Assembly: GCA_037976565.1 (NCBI GenBank)
Contig: CP137686.1
Span: 3,452,019-3,516,018, forward strand
Length of the DNA: 64,000 nucleotides
DNA from: Mesocentrotus franciscanus
Taxonomy: Eukaryota > Echinodermata > Echinoidea > Camarodonta > Strongylocentrotidae
Direction of reading: 5' to 3'
This document shows positions 34,518 to 44,100 of the stretch, piece after piece. Positions within the stretch are counted from its first letter, which is position 1. Every line of letters begins with the position of its first letter. Below the pieces are notes generated by a model. It had not been told where the DNA came from. It saw nothing but the letters and a program-made list of their open reading frames with translations, and made no database searches. Position numbers and translations under genes: made by a program.

Positions 34518-35573
34518 CAGTGCCCTTTCCTTCTGATAAGTGAACCTTTTCATCTTTGATGAGTGCCCCTTCTCACCTCTCATAAGTGCCCTCTTTTATT
34601 TTGACACGTGCCCCTTGTCTTTCTAATAAGTACCCTTTTCCTTCTGATAAATGCCCCTTTTCATTTTTATAAGAGCCACATCCCTTTCTCTTAAATGCCC
34701 CTTCTCACGTCTGATAAATGCCTCTATTAAATCTTATTTGTGCCCCTTTCCATTCTCACAAGTGCCCCTATTCATCTCAGGTGAATTTACCTTTTCAGGT
34801 ACAAGAAATGCCTATTACCACCTCTGTTAAGTGCCCCTTCACCTCTTATATTTGCCTGTTTTCAAATCGGAAAGGTGTTCCGTTTATTTTGACGGTTTTA
34901 GGTGCCTCTTTTCATCTCCAGTGAGTGCCCTTATAACCATTTGAGAGGAACCCCCTTTTTATCTACTATAAGTGCCCCTTTTATTTTGACACGCGCCCCT
35001 ATCATTTCTAATTAGTTCCATTTTCCTTCTGATAATTACCCCCTTTCTTTTGTAATAAGTGCCCCTTTTCCGTTCTCATAAGTGCCTTTTTCATCTCTGG
35101 TGAGTGTCCCTTATCAGGTGCGAGTAGTGTCCCATTTTCACCTCCAAAAATTCCGTTTTTTTTACTTAGACACGTGCTCCTTTTCTTTTCTAATAAGTGT
35201 CCTTTTAACTTTGGATATGTGTTCCCTTTTCCCTTCACCATAAAATGGTAAGGATTGTTTTTCCTCTTTATAAGATGTCATTTTTCGCGGCCTCACAAAT
35301 CTAAAAATTTCGCTTCGCTCGCTCGCTCGCTCGCTCGCAAATAATTATTCAGACCATCACACCCAACTGCAAAGTATGATGCTTAAGCAGTATATTGGAC
35401 CATGTAAAGAGAGAAACAAACAATGAAATTATTCCTGATTATCTAATCACAATGGGAATATAAGGGCCTACCAATGTCTAAACTTGTATATATTCGCTTT
35501 GAGATTTCCCTTTTTGTGTGTGTGCCTCGCCCCCCCACACACACTTTGAAAGCTAGACGCTCCGCCGCCCCTG
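34518..35573 (-). repeat. GGGGCACTTAT minisatellite element, copy 3 (inverted)
   Basis: It is inverted relative to copies 1 and 2: the array of AAGTGCCCCTTTTC units (about 34520-35240) precedes the complement of the shared head, and it ends CGCTCCGCCGCCCCTG. A (CGCT)n run (35314-35338) corresponds to the GCGAGCGAAGCGAGC motif. Together with copy 2 it forms an interrupted inverted repeat inside the large transposon. Confidence 0.8.
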
Positions 35574-35629
35574 ATGGAGGAAGAGACAGAGAGAAAAAGG
35601 TTGGTTGGTTGGTTTGTTGGTTTGTTTTA

Positions 35630-35765
35630 CCCGAGTGCTTATAAGGCATTCGTATGCTTGTAAGTTAGCAACCGGCAACCAGGGGACCGACGGCTTTAAG
35701 TCCTCTCCGAGGACTTGGTCATGAGGATTAATGCCTAATTACCAAATGGCACTATAGCGCATCGA
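35630..35765 (-). repeat. SINE body fragment (inverted)
   Basis: The inverted counterpart of 33331-33480, with GGATTAATGCCTAATTACCA and GCAACCAGGGGACCGACGG. Confidence 0.6.
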
Positions 35766-36170
35766 ATTCAATTCAATTCAATTTTATTTCATTCAGTTAA
35801 AAAGACATTTCATATAACAATCAGATATATAACATAAAACACACATTAAGAACATATTAGATAAGGACATAAAATAAACTGAATAGGTTGCAACCTGAAA
35901 GAAAACATAATTCTTATATAAAGGTTGACACTTTTTTATAATAAAAAATATGAAATATATTCGCTACTAAACATTATACAATACACAAATCAAGACAACA
36001 AACAAACATACAAACAAACAAATAAAATATGTCTTGAATTCAAATGATTACTGCAATTTACCCAAAAGAAATGTCTTATACCAACGTTTAAATTGGTTTC
36101 GAACGATCTTTCGAACGATCTTTTCAGGCACATATGGTCAACCATGGCTTTAATCAATTCGAAGCCTGAT
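35764..36170 (-). mobile_element. LINE 3' end
   Basis: It starts on the plus strand with (AATTC)n and TTTTATTTCATTCAG, the complement of a LINE 3' terminus with a short tandem tail. No protein remnant is clear. Classification rests on the tail and A/T-rich 3'-UTR-like content. Confidence 0.5.
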
Positions 36171-36624
36171 TATATACTGATTTCTATTTATTTTATTTCT
36201 TGTTATGTCAGCCCCCCCCCTCCCAAGAATTAAACCAACACATATTTCTGGTCTAAATATGAACACGTTTTCATTTTGGCATGTCACACGAAAGCATATG
36301 AAAATCAACTGGATCCTTTTAGAACCTGAATAGTAAAGACAATAAACAATGACAGAAATAGGGCAGCCCCCCACAGAAATAGGGCAGCCCCCACAGAAAT
36401 AGTGCAGCCTCCCCGCCTCCCCCGCCGACTACGAATGTTTGTTACTGACCCGGCAGCAGAAGCAACTTGAACAAAGACTACGTTCACAGCCTGCGCTTGC
36501 TTATACATATTCATTTCTATGACGTCAAATTGGAAGGTAATACTGTGACCCAGGAACTATCCTCTACCGCTAGTTAGCTGGGGAAAACCAATGTCTATTT
36601 TTAGATCTTTTGACATTTTCAGTC

Positions 36625-37523
36625 ATGAGTTTCTCGTATACGGTGGGTGGGAAGTCCCTAACTCACACACAGCAAGGAAATCGGGGACAAGATCAAGAGA
36701 AAGGAGCGTCAAAGCGAGCTAAAAATTCAACATTATCGTCAACAAAATCGGCAGGAACTGCTCGACGGGGAGGTAAGCGCAACTTAGCGGGAGAGCAGCC
36801 CGGTAGTACTACTACTACTACTACTAGTACTAGTCGTAGGGCTGGAGAAAAATCTAGTCCACAGCGAGCAGCAGGTATATCAATCAACAATTTGAACAAA
36901 CCTCAACAAACTTCCACCATTGTCACGCTGTCAGACTTAAAGAATCAACAAAGTAAACCTCAGAGTCAGAGTGGTGTCGATTCGAAACCAGCCAAAGGCA
37001 AAAACAACGCAGCGATAGATTTACCTCATCATTCAGGTCCCGGAAGAAAATTAGGAGGGCAGATTAATATTACTAGTTCTGAATCAAAACTGTCCGCTGC
37101 TAGAAGAGGAGATGGTGTCAGAAACCAACCAATCTCTCCAAATAGACCTATCAAATCTGAGAATTCAGAGCATCTTCACAGCAGAACAAGTGCCTCAAAT
37201 TCAAACTCAAAATCAAATCACAAACCCAATGTGAACAGAACTTCAAGTAAATTGATAGACCAGACATTAAATAGCAATAAGACTTCTTCAAGTCAACGAT
37301 CACCAGGTAGGGGAAGAGGTTCCAGAGGCAGAGGTTCACCAAGAGGCAGCATGGCATACAACAGCAGATACACCAGCAGTAGCTTGTACTCGGCCAACCC
37401 TCGTCAAGTTGGCCAAAGACCTCGAGACGAAGAGGGAGAGGATACTCGTCAACAGCAGGGAGAACCTGGACCATCGCAGGGAAGCCCACAGCAGCCACAG
37501 CAGCAGCAGCCACAGGGTGAAAG
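36625..37523 (+). CDS. Gene B exon 1: RG- and Gln-rich N-terminus
   Basis: This exon encodes 299 residues plus two bases. The start is the ATG of GTCATGAGTTTC; an upstream in-frame TTG at 36610 is not a plausible start. Residues about 225-245 contain SPGRGRGSRGRGSPRGS, a possible RNA- or methyltransferase-binding tract, and a Gln/Pro-rich run follows. The donor GAAAG/GTTAGG was chosen because only it gives phase 2, matching exon 2. An internal GGAG/GTAAGC (36771-36774) is a potential alternative donor. The N-terminal part has no recognisable fold. Confidence 0.75.
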
Positions 37524-38113
37524 GTTAGGGGTAGTATCTGTTGTGATATTCTTAAGTTGTTTGCCCTCAAATGGCATTTCCCATAGGTTTCTCCCCAAGG
37601 TATTTCGGGCTTCGTACATAACGGGTTAACATGTTTTGCTTGGCTCTTGAAGAATATCAAAATACTTGGCCATTATGTCACTCATAAAGACAATAGTGAT
37701 TTTGAGAAACCTGTTCTTCAGACTCTGAGCTTATTAAATACCAATCTGTCCTACCGTAAAGTGATAAAAGGGAAGGATGACATACTGTATAATGCAAAAC
37801 CCCACAGTAATCTTGGTTTTGTTCATGTACAGTGTAATAATGATGTATACATGTATATTTTGGTTTTCTATTTATACAAGCTTTAAATCCTTCCTTTGTT
37901 TCCTCAGGAGAAACATTAGATTCGTTCATTTTCTTCTCCTCATGGAAAAGTAATTTTGATTTCATTCCTAATATCAATAACTTGTTTTTCATTTATAGCC
38001 CTGGAGCTTTTAGAGTGATTCAACCAAATGCATCTAAGAGACAACAGCTGTTAAATAGTAAGTCTCTATTCAAATATTGTTTTCAAGAGGAGTTGAGTAG
38101 AGATATAAGAGGA

Positions 38114-38154
<41 letters not shown>

Positions 38155-41100
38155 GGAAGAATGATGTAGAAAGAAATTGATTAATAATTGTAATGTCAAA
38201 ACAAAAGTAGTTGATATTGGGATACTGGCTATAAAGGTGAATTAAAAAAAAAAATTAAAAATGAAACAATGTGCAACTGTATTATAGTATTGCAATGACA
38301 GTGGGGGCACCAGTCTTTAGTGTACTAGATTTTCTTTTTTTTTAAATCTTTTTTTTATAGTCATGGCACCCTTTTCTCAATTGAATTTGTCATGGAACGG
38401 TCTTTTACGACTTAAGTGAGAATATTCATTTCCATTATACAATAATCAATAAGATCCTAAATAAAGGAATAACGATCAAGGAAACGTATGCGCTAGTAAA
38501 CAGTTAACAGTTTTGGCAGGTAGTTTATTTTTATTTTTTTTAATTTCTTATTAAATCTCAGAGTACCATAATATTATGGAGATGCTCTTTTCATCTTTAT
38601 GCCTATTGTACTGATCCTATTTAACATTAATTAGTTAAATAAAAAGAAAAATCAAGTGTCTTTTCTTCCCCAATTATCGATACTAATGTTTTACCTTGTT
38701 AAAAGAGCGTGAATATGGTAAAGAATAGCAAGATAACAAGATTATATAGCCACTGTAACGGATATTTACAAACAATAAACATTAAGAGTCAGTTTCTGTT
38801 TACATGTTTAATACTCAATATAAAATCAAATAGTGATTTTTCTTTATCATAATCTGTTGTAAGAGGGGCATCTATATATTAATACGCAAAATCGTCGCGG
38901 GGGGTAAAAACGGTTCACGAAAAACATCTTTCCTCGACCGCGCCCCCCTTCGCCGTGGCGCGGGAACGGCGACACAATTATACGAGGCATGTCTCCGTAC
39001 CCGCGTGCCACGTCGACCCCGGTCGCCGTCGATGTCGTTAAAGGTGGTTTCGGGGTCCCGGGAGGACGAGCGGACGAGCACGGCCGTCGTTGTCCGTGCA
39101 AGAAGGCGACGAACCCGCGAGATAGGCAGCAAGGCGTGCACCCGCCCTCTGTCTAATCAAGGAGATACACTTTTAAGAGACGATCCACTCTATAATGTGT
39201 TGTAGCAGATACACGCTGCAACAGAGCGGGCCTACCCGTGTTAGGCATCTTGCTTATGATATGCTTTGTAGGCACTTTACGGGCATGCCAGAGAAATACA
39301 CAGCATACGACAATCCACTCAAGTCATGTGGCGTAGCAAGTACAAGGCGCAACGGGTTGGGCCTGTCCGTGTTAGGCATCTTGCTATATATAGGCCTTTG
39401 CAGCAGCCAAACTGACGAGAACGTATTATGTTGGTTCTACGCCCAGGCCACACACACACACAGTTGAGACAATTCGTGCGACAGCTGCGATATATTGGCA
39501 CAAATCGCGTAAAATCTTTACTTTGAAAATATTTATACATATTCTGTGAACCATGTCAACATAATCATAGTCCAAGCTTCTGCTTTATTGGTCTTTTCAT
39601 GAAAACTACATTAAAATCACAACAACAATAACGCAAATAGATTTAAATTATCGAGACCAACTGACGAGAAGGTAAATTCAGCGAGCTCACGTAATATCAA
39701 ATGCCTCCGCACGGGCAACTCCAGCGGTGCCAGTCACGGCGCTCACGCCATGCAATTTACTGTACCCTGTGCGGTAACTGCAGCACTCTACTGCTGTACC
39801 TGTTATACTGGCTGTATAGCGTGTCTTTAGACTCTTCAATGTTTCGTGTTTGAGCCGTGCATTGAATTGTTGTTTTCTTTTATTTCTTTATTGAATGTGA
39901 TGTGAATGTGAGTACGGTACATGCTATTACAGAAGTGTCCAAGGAATGATAGGCCTACAGGTGGAAGGGATATAAAACAATTATACAATGACTCATTCTC
40001 GGAACAAGCTAAAACTATTCGCACTCGGGAACATCAATGGTGTTCTCTAGCTCTCGACCCGCCATGGCCCTAGGGATAATACGATTTGATGTTCCTTCGA
40101 TGCGAATAGTTTTAGCTAGATCCTCGAGTCCCTTCGAGTGTCATTTTATATTTGTATATTATTTTCATTGTAGGACTAAATTAACTTAGCAATGTGTGAA
40201 AATAACCAAAATGATAGTGGGAGTGAAGTGCATGAGAACAATATTCGTAGGCCTATCAGGGGCGTCAATCCATTATCTTGGGGGGACGGGTGGACACGTC
40301 CCCCCCCCCCACAAATTTTCAGGTGGTGAAATGTCCCCCCACGATTTGGGGTTAAAATCTTTCCTTTTTTCTTTCTTTCTCTGTTGACTTCGCACGGGAG
40401 GGGGGGGGGAACTTTATTCAAACAAGGATTGATAGTCGAGAACGGTACTACGAAACGTCTTCTTTCTCTAAAAATTTAATGAAACAGGGATTAAGAGTCG
40501 AGAACGGTACAATTAACGAATCGTCTTCGTTCTCTAATATTTTAATGAAACGTCACAGCTTCCGCTACGCACGAGAGGGTGGAAACTGAATTCAGACAAG
40601 GATTAAGAGTCCAGAAGTCGGTAGAACGAATCGTCTTCTTTCTCTAATAATTTAATGAAACGTCAAAGCTTCCGCTACGCGAGAGGGTGGAAACTGAATT
40701 CAGACAAGGATTAAGAGTCCAGAACGGTAGAACGAATCGTCTTCTTTCTCTAATAATTTAATGAAACGTCAAAACTTACGCGCGCGGAGGTGGGAAACTG
40801 AATTCAGACAAAGATTAAGAGTCGAGAACGGTACAACCAATCGTCTTCTTTCTCTAAAAATGTAATGAAACGTCAAAGATAAAAAAAGACAATATGAACC
40901 GGTCACCAATGAAAGTACATGCCGTGAAACAGCATAACTAGAGAGAGAGTGACATGTAATTGTGTCCCCCCATGCTCAAACTCGGATTATAATGACGCCC
41001 TTGATTCGTATACATAACGAGAGTGAGGATCCGGGAAAGAGATAGTGAGAATAATAGGAACGAAGTGACGACAATTATCGTAAATAACGAAAGTGAAAAC

Positions 41101-44100
41101 GAAGGTAAAGTCTAAAATATCTGCATCAATTTTTATTACAAATTATTGATTTCACTGTTTTCTTCCAGTTTTCAAGTTTTATTACATAATTCAGATAAAA
41201 ATTTTAAAAAATTCAAAACGATACATGATGGGACAGCAAACAAAAGGTTGGTATTCTAACGAGTAAAATATTAATGAAAAGAAGAAGAAAAATTATAAAA
41301 TAATAAAAAGTAGGCCTATACAATGAAGAAAAATGATATCATCTAGCACAGAAATATCTTCTTTTTTTAATATAATAAAAATTATAATTAAAAAATTATT
41401 ATAAAAAAATCAAAAAAATCAACAACAAAAAAATCGATAGCACATATCTATTTTAAAGTATTTACAACCCCCTCCCACCCTCCCTAGAATCCTGTGGATT
41501 TTCCACGGGCCCTGCTAGTATATACATTAATAGTAAAACTTTTGAAGAGCATTTTTTGAGCAAACTTTCTTCTTATTTTATCTCACATTCTTTTTTTCTT
41601 TTCCTTTTTCTTTCCCTCACTCTGAAATTTTTGTTTCTCATGCAATTGGGGGAAACGTGCTGGTCTTGCAAGTTTGGTAGTAAAATTGTCTTGTGTTGTG
41701 ACCAGGGAAGGGGGGTGGGGGTGGTGACTAAATGTCATATTGTTAAAATTCTTGCTATGGAATGAAAGGGAGGGATTTGATTTATTCTGACTAATGGTTT
41801 AATACCTTGTTGTTTTTTTTTAAACCAGGGTCTTCACAAGAGATGAAGGCTCTTGAAGATTATAGGGCTGCCAAGAAACCAACTACTATACACGGAGAAG
41901 CTCGTTGTGCAGGTAGGCCTGCAGTACATTTCCCATCATCCACAAGTTCATACAGACTTCATACAGAGGTGTTGTGGTCGAGTTGTTTAAGCACTTGACT
42001 TGAAGTTCAAAGGTCGTGGGTTTGTTCCCCGACACGGCACTAGTGTCTTTCAACAAGGTTTTAATCTATATTTGCCACTCCATACCCAGGAGAGAAATGG
42101 GGACCTGGTAGGATGACGAAAGCCTTTGTGTTAGTAATTGCAATATGCCCTCATGGTGACCATATAGTAGGAATACTCCCCAGGGAGTGGAGATGGTGTA
42201 AATTGTGTGTGAATGAATCCGATGACCAGGTAATAATATCTATAAAGCGCTTAGTGAAGGTATTTTGTGTTAAGCGCTATATAAATCCAGACTATTATTC
42301 AGCTCATTCAAACCGTACTTCAGCAAGATGAAAAGATATTCAAGCTCTTGCCTTTTGCTTTGGGAATTTTATCCTGGGATTTTCACAAAAAATGCATTCT
42401 CGCTTGATTATTTCCACATGTATACAAATTTTTGCACAAACAGTTGAATATTGCTTTAGTCTGTAATTTCACCCTTTTTTTTAATTGCATGTAAACAAAA
42501 AGGCAATACCTTCTATGTAGCATCGTATACACATTTTAAAAGTGTTCTTTTCCTTTCTTTATTTCCCCATTTCTTTTATCAGGTGGAAGTAAGTCTGAGG
42601 AGGAGGCTAGGCTGGCCCAAGAGAAGCAGCATCAAACCAAGAAATATGAACAGATCGTAAGAAAAATTGATTTATATGCCATGGTCTCAGTTTTTATGCC
42701 TCCGCTACAAGTAGCCGGAGGCATTATGTTTTCGGGTTGTCCGTCCATCTGTTCATACGTCCCGTTCTCGCGTTATCTCAAGAACCGATTGAAGGATTCC
42801 CACCAAACTTAAGTCATGTATGTATCTTGCAGAGTCAATGAACTGATTAGATTTTGGGGTCATGAGGTCCAAGGTCACAGGGCTCATTATGTATGCAAAA
42901 ACAGCTTGTGATCACACTATCATTAGAACCGAAGGAGGGATTACCATCATACTCAAGACATGTATGTATCTTGCAGAGCCAATGAACTGGTTAGATTTTA
43001 GGGTCATGAGGTCAAAGGTCAAAAGTCATGGGTTCATTATGTATGCAAAAATATCTTGTGATCGCATCATCATTAGAACCGATATACAGATTACCATCAA
43101 ACTCAAGACAACTATATGTATCTTGCAGAGCTAATGAACTGTTTAGATTTTAGGGTCATGAGGCAAAGATCAAAGGTCATGGGGCTTATTATGTATGCCT
43201 ATAAATAGCTTGTGAACGCATTATCATTAGAACCGACAGGTGGTGGATTACTATCAAACTCAGGACATGTATTTTTCTTGCAGAGCCATGTATATGAAAA
43301 ATAGCTTGTAATCACGATATTCTGAGAACCTGTCAATGGATGCCCCCCACTTTTTCAAGTACCCCAAAAGTGCCCCTTTTACATAGGAAAATTGCCCATT
43401 TTACTTTGGCAAGTGCCCCTATTACTTTGTAAAAGTGCCCCTTCCCCTTTTCACCTCTGATAAGTGCCCCTTTTCCTTATGATAAGTGCCCCCATTAAAA
43501 AAGAGCCCTCCCCCTTTTCATAAATGCCCCTTCTCACCTCTGGTAAATGGCCTTTTTCAGGTACCAGAAGTTACTCCTTTTCACTTCAAATAAGTGCCCC
43601 TTCACCTCCGATAAATGCATCTATTAAAATCTGATCGGGTCATACGAGTGCCCTTTTTGAACCCCCCACTTTGGATGTCGCTCTGCCGCCCCTGATGCAG
43701 TGATTATTAAATCCTCCAACCATGCATGTGGTTTTAGTAATGTTCTTTTTTTCCCCAAACAGCTGAAGAAAGAACAACAGCGGAGAGAAAAGAGGGAGAG
43801 AGAAGATAAGGAGTTTCAAGAAAAGAAAGCCAAAGCTAGACAAACGGTAAGAATTATCAGTTGATTGGAGCTTGACAAGTTTGTTTTTCTATCAAATCCT
43901 TAATAGCGATCTTAGTCTTTGTGAAACACTCCCCATGATGGGTATCTGCATTATTTTCTACCTCTCATTTGTTTGATAAATCACTTGAGAAGGAAAAAAA
44001 ATATTTCTCAGCATTATAGTATTATCACTATCTTTACATGAAGATTTACATTTTTTTTTTTTTTTTCAGGCTGAAGAAAACGCACGAAAAAAAAGGAGAG

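Larger units (their letters stand above)
27902..36568. mobile_element. 8,667-bp TIR transposon, Mutator-like by target duplication
   Basis: The left end (27902-27972, starting GGTAGAGGATAGTTCCTGGG) and the right end (36498-36568) are perfect reverse complements for 71 bp. They are flanked by a perfect 9-bp direct repeat GCTAGTTAG (27893-27901 and 36569-36577). Copy A is unoccupied at the paralogous site (GACACAGCTGGGGAAAACC, near 7533-7551). A 9-bp duplication with long TIRs is typical of Mutator-like elements. No transposase is recognisable inside; the cargo is a tandem duplication, minisatellite elements, LINE fragments and simple repeats. It is therefore non-autonomous, or a once-autonomous element filled by later insertions. 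It splits the 5' flank of gene B from exon 1. Confidence 0.85.
38871..41518 (+). mobile_element. Helitron (non-autonomous), 2,648 bp, in intron 2
   Basis: The 5' end is TCTATATATTAATACGC and the 3' end CTAG. The 3' end is preceded by a 7-bp-stem hairpin (41491-41497 CCTGTGG, 41503-41509 CCACGGG, 5-base loop), which ends 9 bases before the terminus. The insertion lies between A and T with no target duplication, as Helitrons do. Copy A shows the empty site: AGAGGTGCA next to TTCACATAATAGTATAAT at about 11343-11368. No Rep/helicase gene is present. Contents are a GC-rich block (38885-39165), a 145-bp direct repeat (about 39170-39400), a minisatellite-bearing element (40256-41010) and AT-rich DNA. 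Confidence 0.85.

Noticed and set aside
36771..36780. GGAG/GTAAGC as the real end of gene B exon 1
   Set aside because: It is a good donor, but the frame continues open for 250 codons and the later donor alone gives the phase matching exon 2. Kept as a possible alternative splice site only.
38847..39141. Arg/Pro-rich protein gene on the minus strand
   Set aside because: Two overlapping frames are open only because of high GC content. No domain, no splice context, and it lies inside a Helitron.
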